Shown here in pieces: positions 1 to 8,523 of a DNA stretch of 12,025 nt. The DNA comes from Holophagaceae bacterium UBA706 (GTDB lineage Bacteria > Acidobacteriota > Holophagae > Holophagales > Holophagaceae), in NCBI GenBank assembly GCA_002298155.1, contig DBME01000277.1, positions 1 through 12,025 of the forward strand. Direction: 5' to 3'. The notes beneath the pieces were generated by a model. It saw only the letters and a list, made by a program, of their open reading frames with translations. It made no database searches and was not told the origin of the DNA. The position numbers and the translations under genes are program-made. How positions within the stretch are numbered: position 1 is the first letter of the stretch; every line of letters begins with the position of its first letter.

Positions 1-456
1 GGGGGCGGGAACGCCGGGCCGGGGCGGCGGCAGCGGGGCCCGCGCCTTCTGGAAGCGGGGGCTGCGGGCCAGCTTGCGGACCTTCTCCTGCAGGTCCTGC
101 TGGATCTGCAGGATGCTGGAACTGGCGAGGCTGCTTTCCTTGGGGATGAAGTCCAGCGCGCCGAAGGCCAGGGCCTCCAGGGTGGCGGTGGCGCCCTCCT
201 GGGTGAGGCTGGAGACCATGAGCACGGCCCGGGGCATCTCCGCCATGATCCGCTTCAGGCAGCCCAGGCCGTCGAGACGGGGCATCTCCACGTCCAGGGT
301 GACGATGTCGGGGTTGAGCTGGGGGATCTTCTCAAGGGCGTCCAGGCCATCGCGGGCCGAGCCGACAACCTCGATATCCGGCGCCTGGAGCATCCGCTCG
401 AGGGCCTTTCTCATGAATGGGCTGTCGTCCACGATCAGGACGCGGATGGGGTCCAT
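1..456 (-). CDS. cheB: CheB chemotaxis methylesterase/glutamine deamidase, receiver half (truncated by window edge)
   Basis: CheB removes methyl groups from chemoreceptors when its receiver domain is phosphorylated by CheA. The 152 codons in view run from the ATG at 456 to the left edge without a stop. They give a complete receiver domain (residues about 4-125): acidic pair D10-D11, phospho-acceptor D55 in TLDVEMPRLDG, the VSSLT stretch at 81-85, and K106 in DFIPK. The segment SSLTQEGATATLEALAFGA is a CheB-type signature rather than that of a generic CheY. A Pro/Ala-rich linker begins near residue 132, and the catalytic methylesterase domain would lie beyond the window. An AGGA ribosome site (466-469) precedes the ATG. 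The gene starts 5 bp after the stop of the upstream HDOD gene, so it is the downstream part of a cheR-HDOD-HDOD-cheB operon. A receiver fused to something else is possible, because the C-terminal half is not visible. Confidence 0.9.
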   Translation of the reverse strand, partial: MDPIRVLIVDDSPFMRKALERMLQAPDIEVVGSARDGLDALEKIPQLNPDIVTLDVEMPRLDGLGCLKRIMAEMPRAVLMVSSLTQEGATATLEALAFGALDFIPKESSLASSSILQIQQDLQEKVRKLARSPRFQKARAPLPPPRPGVPAP

Positions 457-461
457 GGCGG

Positions 462-1310
462 TCAATCCTGGAAAGCGAGTTTGACGAAGGCGACGGCGTG
501 CTCGAGTTCGTCGTCGATGCTGAACGTCAGCCGCTCGGCATCGAAGTCGCCCTTGCCGAAGACCACGGCGTAGGCGGGCAGTTCCTCGAGGGCGAACATC
601 AACGTCTCGTCGGCGGGGCAGTTGGGGATGCGCGTGCGCACCAGGAGATCGGCCAGCTGGATCAGGGCGGGCAGGAAGGCCCGCGGATGGTCCTGATGGT
701 GGTCCCGGATGGCGACGATCATGGGCTCGGGGAAGCTCCAGTGCTCGGCGACCATGGCGCCCACCTCGGCGTGCGTGATGCCCAGGTGTCCGAATTCCGC
801 GTCCAGGCACATCGCGCCGCGCTCGATGTCCTCCACGACGGGGCCGTATTCGTTGGTGAAGCAGCGGTCCAGGGCGATCTTGCCGATGTCGTGCAGCAGG
901 CCCGCGAGGTAGGCGGACTCGTCCATGGAGTTCTGCTTCAGGAGGCGGCAGATGCCCTTGGACACCAGGCCCACGGCCACGCAGTGCTGCCAGAGGCGCA
1001 TGGGGTCCAGATGGTTGACGCCCTTGAAGGAGCGGATGATGGCGGCGGTGCGGCCGAGGTTGAGGATGGCCTCGAAGCCCAGGCGCATCACGGCCGTGCG
1101 CAGGTCCATGACCCGCTGGTCGCCGCCGTACATGACGGAGTTGGCCAGGCGAAGCATGGTGGCGGAGAGTGCGGGGTCCTTGGCCAGGATGTTGAGGATC
1201 CGGTCGACGCTGCAACGATCGTCCGCGACGGCCTGGCCCAGCGAGACCACCGTGGTGGGGAGGCTGGGGAGGGTCCGGACCCTCTGGCGGACGAGGTCGG
1301 AAGTAATCAT
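462..1310 (-). CDS. HDOD domain signalling protein (second of a tandem pair)
   Basis: This 282-residue soluble protein consists almost entirely of an HDOD domain, a relative of the HD phosphohydrolase fold found in bacterial signalling and cell-cycle control. The N-terminal helices carry the typical LPSLPTTVVSL opening (14-24) and the DPALSATMLRLANSVMYG segment (45-62). The metal-type residues of an HD site all seem to be present: H109, H140-D141 in LLHDIGK, H180 in HAEVG, H204-H205 and D221. Many HDOD proteins have lost these and act only as binding or scaffold modules, so this one might still bind metal or hydrolyse a phosphodiester; that is inference. It starts 2 bp after the upstream HDOD gene with only a weak GGGA ribosome site, suggesting translational coupling, and ends 5 bp before cheB. 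No membrane segment or output domain is visible. Confidence 0.88.
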   Translation of the reverse strand: MITSDLVRQRVRTLPSLPTTVVSLGQAVADDRCSVDRILNILAKDPALSATMLRLANSVMYGGDQRVMDLRTAVMRLGFEAILNLGRTAAIIRSFKGVNHLDPMRLWQHCVAVGLVSKGICRLLKQNSMDESAYLAGLLHDIGKIALDRCFTNEYGPVVEDIERGAMCLDAEFGHLGITHAEVGAMVAEHWSFPEPMIVAIRDHHQDHPRAFLPALIQLADLLVRTRIPNCPADETLMFALEELPAYAVVFGKGDFDAERLTFSIDDELEHAVAFVKLAFQD

Positions 1311-1312
1311 GG

Positions 1313-2161
1313 TCAGAAGTCCCGGATGAGGTTCTTGTCGGTCTCCAGCGCCTCGATGACCTGGAGCTGGTAGTTCTCCATGGATTCGGGGGTGATGCCC
1401 AGGATCTCCACGGCTTCCTTCGTGCTGCGGGCCAGCGATTCGGGCCGGCCCAGCCCGACCTTGCGGTCCAGGGCCATCTGGTTGCCCAGGGAGACGAAGG
1501 CGGTGAGGGCCTGGTCCTCCGCGGGGGCGTGGGAGGGGTCGTGGTGCCAGCGCACGGCGTGGACCATGCTCGCGGGCAGGTTCCAGGAGATGAGGAGGGC
1601 CTCGCCCACCATGGTGTGGTCGAAGCCGAACAGCTCCAGTTCGGATTCCAGGCAGTCCGCCTCGCCGTTGTAGATGGCGCGGACCAGGGAGGAGTAGCGG
1701 TCGGCGAACTTGATGCCCATGACGGACTTGCCGATGTCGTGCATGAGCCCGCCCAGGAAGACCTCCTCGAGGCGGGGGCTGCGGAAGGCCTTGGCGTAGG
1801 CGCGGCCGGAAAGGGCGGTGACCAGGGCGTGCTCCCAGAGCACCCGCTCCTGCAGGCCCGTGCCGCCGCGGCTGTAGAGGTTCTTGGCGCTGGCGGCGAT
1901 GACCACGCTCTTGATGGTGGAGAAGCCCAGGGTCATGATCGCCTGGGTCAGGGTCTTGACCTCGCGGACCATGCCGAACATGGCGGAGTTGGCGATCTTC
2001 AGGATCTGGGAGGTGAGAGCCACGTCGGTCTGGATGACGCGCCGGAGCTCGTCGGTGGTGGAATCAGGGTCCGCCGCCAAGCGCAGGACCTGGGCGGCCA
2101 CCTGAGGAAGCGGCGGCAGGTCGCCGAGGTTCGAGATCAGTTCCTGGGGTGTGATGGGCAT
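1313..2161 (-). CDS. HDOD domain signalling protein (first of a tandem pair)
   Basis: This is a 282-residue HDOD protein, the same length as its downstream neighbour and clearly a diverged paralogue. Its opening is LGDLPPLPQVAAQVLRLA (12-29), followed by TDVALTSQILKIANSAMFG (45-63). The HD-type residues are H111, H141-D142 in LMHDIGK, H182 and H206-H207. The C-terminal 60 residues are helical and differ from those of the sister protein. A strong AGGAGG ribosome site lies 9 nt before the ATG, and the gene starts 17 bp after the cheR stop, so it is co-transcribed with cheR. Sitting between the receptor methyltransferase and methylesterase genes, it probably links a second signal to chemotaxis or to another CheR/CheB-controlled pathway. 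The ligand or activity cannot be read from the sequence. Confidence 0.88.
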   Translation of the reverse strand: MPITPQELISNLGDLPPLPQVAAQVLRLAADPDSTTDELRRVIQTDVALTSQILKIANSAMFGMVREVKTLTQAIMTLGFSTIKSVVIAASAKNLYSRGGTGLQERVLWEHALVTALSGRAYAKAFRSPRLEEVFLGGLMHDIGKSVMGIKFADRYSSLVRAIYNGEADCLESELELFGFDHTMVGEALLISWNLPASMVHAVRWHHDPSHAPAEDQALTAFVSLGNQMALDRKVGLGRPESLARSTKEAVEILGITPESMENYQLQVIEALETDKNLIRDF

Positions 2162-2178
2162 CTGGCGATCCCTCCTGG

Positions 2179-3033
2179 TCAGCGCTTCCGGTAGCCCATG
2201 GCCTTGCTGAAATGCAGCAGCTCGAAGCCCACGTTGAAAGAGTGGATGGATTCGCTGTGGCCCACAAGGAGAAAAGCCTTGGGGTGCAGCACCTCATGGA
2301 ACCCCTTGATCACCTTGCCCTTGACCGCCTCATCGAAGTAGATTAATACGTTGCGGCAGAAGATGACGTCGAAGGTTCCCAGAGCCTTGTAGCCCGCGTA
2401 ATCCACGAGGTTGAAGTTCCGGAAATTGATCAGCTGCTGGAGCTCGGGCTTCACCTGGAAGTTGTCGGGCCCCTGTTGCGAGAAGTGCTGCTTCACCTGG
2501 GCGGGAGTGAGGTTGCGCAGGGTGTAGCTGCCGTAGACCCCCTCCCGGGCCATGGCCAGGACCTTCTCGCTGATGTCCGTGGCCAGGATCTCCACCTGCA
2601 TGCCCCGAAGCAGGTTGTCCTTGGCCTCGGCGCAGATCATGGCCAGGGTGTAGGGCTCCTCGCCCGAGGAACAGGCCGCGGACCAGATCCGCAGGCGCGT
2701 GGCCCCCCGGGCCTTGGCCAGGGACACCGCGTCGGGCAGGACGATGCGCTGGAAGGCTTCGATCTGGGGCGGATTGCGCCAGAAGCTCGTCTCGTTCGTC
2801 GTGATCTCGTTGAAGAGCTGCTTGAGCTCCTCCTTGCCCGATAGGCCCTGGAGGTGCGCGAGGTAGTCCCGGTAGCTGCCCAGGTTCAGTTCCTGGATTC
2901 GCCGGTTCAGGCGGTTCTCCAGGAAGTACTGTTTGGACTCGTTGAAGAAGATCCCGGTCCTGGCGTAGATGAACTCCCGTATGGCCAGGAAATCCTGGAC
3001 GCTCATCTGCTGGTTGGTGGGGAGTGCTGTCAT
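2179..3033 (-). CDS. cheR: CheR chemoreceptor glutamate methyltransferase
   Basis: CheR transfers a methyl group from S-adenosylmethionine to glutamates of methyl-accepting chemotaxis proteins, opposing CheB. The 284 residues match the usual family length. The N-terminal helical domain (about 10-85) ends in the conserved TTNETSFWR (78-86). The SAM-binding domain follows: WSAACSSGEEPYTLAM (117-132), ATDIS (151-155), the FDVIFCRNVLIYFD block (221-234) and LLVGHSES (255-262) near the end. No transmembrane or TPR extension is present. Two in-frame starts exist, at 3033 (used here) and at 3006 (M10). Neither has a convincing ribosome site, so the first nine residues are uncertain. The gene lies 66 bp after acpS and 17 bp before the first HDOD gene, and heads the chemotaxis part of the minus-strand cluster. 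Confidence 0.93.
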   Translation of the reverse strand: MTALPTNQQMSVQDFLAIREFIYARTGIFFNESKQYFLENRLNRRIQELNLGSYRDYLAHLQGLSGKEELKQLFNEITTNETSFWRNPPQIEAFQRIVLPDAVSLAKARGATRLRIWSAACSSGEEPYTLAMICAEAKDNLLRGMQVEILATDISEKVLAMAREGVYGSYTLRNLTPAQVKQHFSQQGPDNFQVKPELQQLINFRNFNLVDYAGYKALGTFDVIFCRNVLIYFDEAVKGKVIKGFHEVLHPKAFLLVGHSESIHSFNVGFELLHFSKAMGYRKR

Positions 3034-3075
3034 CTGGAAGTCCAGGTCATTGCGAAACGGGGTCCTTTGAAGCGG

Positions 3076-3096
3076 AATCGGCCTGTGGAGCCGATT
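3076..3096 (-). terminator. hairpin between acpS and cheR, possible weak terminator or attenuator
   Basis: A perfect 7-bp inverted repeat (AATCGGC at 3076-3082, GCCGATT at 3090-3096) with a 7-nt loop starts four bases after the acpS stop codon. Only a broken pyrimidine stretch follows on the minus strand, not a clean T-run, so termination would be weak at best. It could partly separate acpS from cheR expression. Confidence 0.35.
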
Positions 3097-3099
3097 GCA

Positions 3100-3480
3100 T
3101 TAATCGTGGCCACCGGGCCCCTCGATAATGACCACGGCGAAGGCCGTCCCCCCATCATGGGTGACGCTGCCATGAATCCTGTCGATTCCTCTGTCCTGGA
3201 CCATCGCTGCCAATTCTCCCTCAGCCCATAGCCTTCCGTCCAGAAAACGTAACTCTTTCCATGACCATCCATCCAGGCCGACCCCCAGGGCCTTGCCGAA
3301 GGCCTCCCGGAGGGCCCATCTTCCGGCCGCCCGTTCCGGGAGCCGCGTGCGGTTTCCGGCCAGCAGATAGTCGGCTTCCTCGGCGCAGAGCACCCGCCGG
3401 AGGCTCTTTTCGCCGAAACGCTCCAGGAGGTGGGCCCACCGCGCGGCGGGGCAGATGTCGGTGCCCAGCCCCAGGATCAT
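3100..3480 (-). CDS. acpS: holo-[acyl-carrier-protein] synthase (AcpS)
   Basis: AcpS moves 4'-phosphopantetheine from coenzyme A to the serine of apo-acyl carrier protein, which fatty acid synthesis requires. The 126-residue product has the family's normal size. Its start MILGLGTDI holds the Mg-binding aspartate (D8). The central block RWALREAFGKALG (54-66) supplies the conserved Glu (E59) and Lys (K63), and the C-terminal part SVTHDGGTAFAVVII is the usual closing beta segment. An ATG ten codons further upstream is in frame, but I chose 3480. It is preceded by a strong GGAGGAG (3486-3492) at 5-nt spacing, matches the family N-terminus, and overlaps the GNAT stop as ATGA. The partner sequence is rather diverged, for example THDG where many members have SHE or SHD, but nothing essential is missing. 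Confidence 0.88.
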   Translation of the reverse strand: MILGLGTDICPAARWAHLLERFGEKSLRRVLCAEEADYLLAGNRTRLPERAAGRWALREAFGKALGVGLDGWSWKELRFLDGRLWAEGELAAMVQDRGIDRIHGSVTHDGGTAFAVVIIEGPGGHD

Positions 3481-3977
3481 GACCACTCCTCCAACGATAG
3501 AATGAACCACTTATCGCATCCATGATGGCCCGTGGACCCCATGGGACCGCAGATGGGCTTGAACCCCATGCGCAGGTAGAGCCGTTGGGCCCCGTCCATG
3601 CCGGTGAGGGTCTCAAGGTAGCAGGTCCGGTAGCCCAGGGCCCGTGCACGGCCCAGACAGGTGCGGATCATCCGCTCCCCCAGGCCCTTTCCCCGGGCCT
3701 CCGGAAGGAAGTACATCTTCTGGAGCTCGCAGACGTCTGCGTCCGCCCCTTGAAGGGGAGCCACGCCGGCGCCCCCCACCACCCGTCGGTCCATCTCCAG
3801 GACGAAGTAGGCGGCGCCGGGGCGGTCGTAGGCGGCGCACATCCGGTCCACCTCAGGGTCGTGGATGGCGAACCCGGGGCCGCCAGCCCCGAACTCGGGC
3901 ATGACGGCCCGGATGATGGCCGCGAGGGCAGGATCGTCACCGGGTCGGACAGGGCGGATCAGGGGCTCGGATTCCAC
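3477..3977 (-). CDS. GNAT-family N-acetyltransferase
   Basis: A 166-residue GNAT-fold protein that should transfer an acetyl group from acetyl-CoA to an amine; the substrate is not evident. The acetyl-CoA loop is ARGKGLGERMI (motif A, about residues 94-104), preceded by the LQKMYFLPEARG strand-helix and followed by LYLRMGFKP, the usual end of motif B. I take the GTG at 3977 as the start. It has AAGGAG six bases upstream, and SEPLIRPVRPGD then opens the protein as in typical GNATs. The ATG at 4013 would add twelve residues of unlike character (RCWHHWTKEIA) and would place that ribosome site inside the gene. Its stop overlaps the acpS start by 4 bp, so the two are translated together, but no functional link is known to me. 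Confidence 0.85.
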   Translation of the reverse strand: MESEPLIRPVRPGDDPALAAIIRAVMPEFGAGGPGFAIHDPEVDRMCAAYDRPGAAYFVLEMDRRVVGGAGVAPLQGADADVCELQKMYFLPEARGKGLGERMIRTCLGRARALGYRTCYLETLTGMDGAQRLYLRMGFKPICGPMGSTGHHGCDKWFILSLEEWS

Positions 3978-4119
3978 GGCGATCTCCTTGGTCCAATGAT
4001 GCCAACACCGCATCCATTTGTGACCCCCTGCACTGAATCGAAGCCCAATACTTCAGCGTCGGATTGAGTTCATCCCCTTATTCTCCACCACGTACACCCT
4101 GCCCCCGAGGAGCGTGAGA
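3978..4119. promoter_or_regulatory. divergent intergenic region between GNAT and the oxidoreductase genes
   Basis: This 142-bp stretch separates the minus-strand GNAT-acpS cluster from the plus-strand oxidoreductase genes, so it must hold the start signals of both. It is less GC-rich than its flanks. I see no -35/-10 pair with acceptable spacing on either strand and no clear operator palindrome. A GAGGAG ribosome site at 4107-4112 serves the ATG at 4120. Confidence 0.5.
3984..3989 (-). promoter_or_regulatory. ribosome binding site deciding the GTG start of the GNAT gene
   Basis: AAGGAG on the minus strand, 6 nt before the GTG at 3977. It is the only good Shine-Dalgarno match near the gene start and favours GTG over the upstream ATG. 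Confidence 0.7.
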
Positions 4120-5522
4120 ATGGCCCAGTTGAAAGAAAGACCCAAACCCTTCCTGCTGCCGGACTACTGCAAGGGCTGCGGCCGTTGCATCAGCGCCTGC
4201 GCGAAGGGCTGCATCACCTTCGACAAGGAAATCGACGCCGCCACGGGCTACGTCCCCGTCGTCATCGACCTCGAGACCTGCAACGCCTGCGGCCTGTGCA
4301 TGGACGCCTGCCCCGAACCCTACGGCCTGCGGGAAACCCCCGTGGACGTGGACTTCGAGCTCCAGGACCCCGCCAAGCTCTTCGGCGGCAAGACCACCAG
4401 CGCCCCCGAACCCGTCGAGATCCCCAACACGCTGATCCCCCTGCCCCGCACCGAGCCCCTGGTCATCAAGGGCAACTACGCGTCGGCCATCGGCGCCCTG
4501 CTCGCGGGCTGCCGGCACGTCTTCGGCTACCCCATCACCCCCTCCACGGAAGGCGCCGAGCTCATGGCCAAGCTCCTTCCCAAGCTTGACGGCACCTTCC
4601 TCCAGGCCGTCTCCGAGGTGGCCGCGGTCAACCACATGTATGGCTCCGGCGGCGCCGGCTATCCCTGCATGACCTTCACCTCGTCCCCCGGCTTCAGCCT
4701 GATGCTCGAAGGCGTCTCCTACATGATCGGCGCGGAGGTCCCCGGGGTCTTCGTCAACATCATGCGCGGCGGCCCGGGCCTGGGCAACATCGCCCCCGAA
4801 CAGTCCGACGTCAAGCTGGCCTGCCGCGGCCTCGGCCACGGCAACACCCACGCCATCACCCTCATGCCCAGCACCCCCCAGGAGATGCTCGACCTGACCA
4901 TGCTGGCCTTCGAGCTCACCTTCAAGTACCGCAGCCCCGTGATCCTGCTGGGCGACGGCTACCTGGGCCAGATGACCGGCAAGGTCATGCTGCCCGACGC
5001 CATGATCAAGCCCGGCATCCCCAAGTGGGCCGTGAACGGCGACGCCAACCACCGCGGCAACCTGATCAGCTCCATCTACCTGAGCGAGCATGATCTCGAA
5101 CAGCACAACATCTACCTGAACGACAAGTACCGGCAGATGGCCGAGAACGAATCCCGCTGCGAGACCTTCATGGCCGACGACGCGGAGATCCTCATCATCG
5201 CCACCAACACCCCCGCCCGCGCCTCCAAGGGCGCCGTGCAGGACCTGCGCCAGCAGGGCGTCAAGGCCGGCCTGTTCCGCCCGATCACCGTGTGGCCCTT
5301 CCCGGTCAAGCAGCTCGCCGCGATCCTGCCCCACGTCAAGCAGATGGTCGTCGTCGAAGCCAGCAACGGCCAGCTCGAGGACGAGATCCGCCTGGCCCTC
5401 AGCAACGCCGGCGTCACGACCCTGCCCGCCATCACCAATGTCCGCCACTTCGGGGGCATGCTTCCCCAGCAGACGGAAGTGCTCGCCCACGTCAAAGCCA
5501 TCCTGGCGAAGGAGGCCCGCTA

Positions 5523-5523
<1 letters not shown>
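4120..5523 (+). CDS. 2-oxoacid:ferredoxin oxidoreductase, fused ferredoxin (delta) and alpha subunits, VorB type
   Basis: Half of an enzyme that oxidatively decarboxylates a 2-oxoacid to its acyl-CoA and passes electrons to ferredoxin. Residues 10-70 form a two-[4Fe-4S] ferredoxin domain with C17, C20, C23, C27 and C54, C57, C60, C64. After a proline-rich linker, residues about 115-467 form the alpha subunit (pyrimidine-binding and C-terminal POR domains). This includes GYPITPSTE (136-144), the SEVAAVNHMYG helix and NIMRGGPGLGN (213-223). The pattern is closest to VorB and KorA families, so branched-chain 2-oxoacids (3-methyl-2-oxobutanoate) are the likely substrate; 2-oxoglutarate or another acid is possible. 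In many organisms delta and alpha are separate genes. The start is ATG 4120, since GAGGAG lies 7 nt upstream; the GTG two codons earlier is too close to it. The stop overlaps the next gene as TAATG. Confidence 0.9.
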
Positions 5524-6947
<1,424 letters not shown>

Positions 6948-6963
6948 GCGATACTCATTGACT

Positions 6964-7000
6964 GGGGCGCGGTCGGCAATCCGCCCGCGCCCCTTCTTTA
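6964..7000 (+). terminator. intrinsic terminator after the oxidoreductase operon
   Basis: Seventeen bases past the stop, GGGGCGCGG (6964-6972) pairs perfectly with CCGCGCCCC (6985-6993). Three further inner pairs (CGG/CCG) lie around a CAAT loop, and the sequence then runs into TTCTTT. This is a standard rho-independent terminator and ends just before the ribosome site of the next gene. Confidence 0.8.
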
Positions 7001-7016
7001 TCCACCGGGAGGTCCC

Positions 7017-7274
7017 ATGTCCGAGCCCATCACCGTCACCGTCACCCCGGCGGAACTCCGCATGCTCACCATCCTCAGGGACATGCCCCCCAGCCCCCTG
7101 CGCGACCGGGTGCAGCGGCTCCTGGACGATCTGCTGGCCTTCGCCCGCAATCCCCGCTGCCACGAATTCCAGTCCGACGGCGTGCCCTGCGAGAATCCCG
7201 CCGCCGACTGCGACCAGTGCAAGGTGGTGCTGGAGATGCTGGACACCATGGGCCGCAGGCTTCCCAAGGCATGA
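7017..7274 (+). CDS. small cysteine-containing protein of unknown function, coupled to the lipase gene
   Basis: I do not recognise this 85-residue protein. Residues 1-45 look helical and amphipathic, with a short beta-like ITVTVTP at the start. Residues 48-68 carry C48-H49, C58, C65 and C68, the last two as CDQC; this could bind zinc or another metal, or form disulfides. The C-terminal part (69-82) is helical again. No signal peptide or membrane segment is seen. GGGAGG (7007-7012) sits 4 nt before the ATG, and codon use matches its neighbours, so it is very probably a real gene. Its TGA overlaps the lipase ATG by 4 bp, so the two are translated together. Because the lipase seems exported and this protein does not, a direct partnership is uncertain. 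Confidence 0.75.
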   Translation: MSEPITVTVTPAELRMLTILRDMPPSPLRDRVQRLLDDLLAFARNPRCHEFQSDGVPCENPAADCDQCKVVLEMLDTMGRRLPKA

Positions 7275-8461
7275 TCGCCTCCTTCCTCGCCCTGGCCGCG
7301 GGCCTGGGCACGCCGGCGCCCCCGCGCCTCAACCAGGCCCCCATCGTCCTGGTGGGCGGCTTCACGGTCTGGGGCCGGGAGGAGGCCTTCGGGCTCAAGT
7401 ACTGGGGCGGGCCGGGCCGTGACGTGCAGGAGGACCTCAAGGCCCTGGGCTACGACACCGTCACCGCCGCGCCGGGCCCCTTCTCCAGCAACTGGGACCG
7501 GGCCGCGGAAGTCTACGCGCAGCTCCGGGGAGGCCGGGTCGACTACGGCAAGGCCCACGCCGAGCGCTGCGGCCACGCCCGGTATGGGCGCACCTACCCG
7601 GGCCTGCTGCCCTCCTGGGGCGGACCCGAGGTCCCCCAGGTCCATCTGGTGGGCCACAGCATGGGCGGCCAGACCATCCGGGTCCTGGCCCACCTCCTGG
7701 CCGAAGGGGACGCCCAGGAACGGGCCCAGACACCCCCCGAGGACCTCAGCCCCCTGTTCCAGGGCGGCCACGACTGGGTCCTGAGCCTGACGTCCCTGGC
7801 CACTCCCCACGACGGCACCACCCTCACCCGCAAGCGGGAGGCCATCGCCCAGGGCGCCCGCCGTGTGCTGGCCCTGGCCAGCGGCGTGGGCCGCCCCTCC
7901 AACGTCTACGACCTCAAGCTGGACGCCTGGGGCCTCCAGCGGCGGCAGGGCGAGGCGTGGTCCGGGTACCGCAACCGCGTCATGGCCAGCCCCCTGTGGG
8001 CGGGCACAGAGGATTTCAGCGCCTGGGACCTGAGCATCGAGGGAGCCGCGGCCCTGAACCTCTGGGCCACCCTCCCCAAGGGCGTCTTCGCCTTCTCCTG
8101 GTCCACCGCCAAGACCCGTTCCAATGGCGGCGACATCCACGTGCCCTCCCTGCGCATGAACCTCCTCTGGCACAACGGGGCCCGGTTCATGGGCAGGCCG
8201 CAGCCCGGCCACCCCGTGGACCCCTCGTGGTTCCGCAACGACGGAGTGGTGAACACCCGGAGCATGGCCGGCCCCTATCCGGAGACGATCCGGCCCTTCG
8301 ACGGCGCCCCGCTCCCGGGCGTCTGGAACCACATGGGCATCCTGGAGGGCTGGGACCACAGCGAAATCCTTGGCATGGGACCCGAGCACGGGGACGAGAC
8401 CCTGCCCTTCTACCGGGACCTGGCCGCCTTCCTGGGCGGGCTGGCCGGCGCCCACCCCTGA
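7271..8461 (+). CDS. triacylglycerol lipase, family I.5 (Geobacillus/staphylococcal-type zinc lipase)
   Basis: An esterase/lipase hydrolysing triacylglycerols or esters, with an alpha/beta-hydrolase fold. The 396 residues align by eye with the thermoalkalophilic Bacillus/Geobacillus I.5 lipases along the full length. Shared blocks are GGFTVWGREEAFGLKYWGG (29-47), SSNWDRAAEVYAQL (72-85), GHARYGRTYPGLLP (101-114), LATPHDGTTL (176-185), NDGVVNT (323-329) and VWNHMG (351-356). The catalytic triad should be S130 (GHSMGG), D324 and H363 (WDHSEI). The structural zinc ligands of that family correspond to D76, H96, H102 and D253, all present. The nucleophile motif is GHSMG where the Bacillus enzymes have AHSQG. 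The N-terminus (IASFLALAAGLGTPAPP) resembles a short signal peptide but lacks a basic n-region. The start is the ATG overlapping the previous stop (ATGA); its ribosome site is weak, consistent with coupling. Confidence 0.88.
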   Translation: MIASFLALAAGLGTPAPPRLNQAPIVLVGGFTVWGREEAFGLKYWGGPGRDVQEDLKALGYDTVTAAPGPFSSNWDRAAEVYAQLRGGRVDYGKAHAERCGHARYGRTYPGLLPSWGGPEVPQVHLVGHSMGGQTIRVLAHLLAEGDAQERAQTPPEDLSPLFQGGHDWVLSLTSLATPHDGTTLTRKREAIAQGARRVLALASGVGRPSNVYDLKLDAWGLQRRQGEAWSGYRNRVMASPLWAGTEDFSAWDLSIEGAAALNLWATLPKGVFAFSWSTAKTRSNGGDIHVPSLRMNLLWHNGARFMGRPQPGHPVDPSWFRNDGVVNTRSMAGPYPETIRPFDGAPLPGVWNHMGILEGWDHSEILGMGPEHGDETLPFYRDLAAFLGGLAGAHP

Positions 8462-8523
8462 AAAGGGGCCATTCGCCCCCAATCCCCTTGAACCGCAAGC
8501 CATCCGCCGCGACTCTTGTGGAT

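Noticed and set aside
417..1373. 318-codon open frame on the plus strand
   Set aside because: Antisense of the HDOD gene and the start of cheB, both supported by conserved motifs.
4018..4052. Promoter for the oxidoreductase operon (TTGTGA with AATACT)
   Set aside because: The boxes are 23 bp apart, too far for a sigma-70 promoter.
4078..5490. 470-codon open frame on the minus strand
   Set aside because: It is the antisense shadow of the delta-alpha oxidoreductase gene. The translation is a low-complexity G/D/H/V/A/E mix without any domain, as expected opposite GC-rich codons.
8465..8479. Terminator after the lipase (GGGGC-CATTC-GCCCC)
   Set aside because: The stem is only 5 bp and no T-run follows, so it is not convincing.
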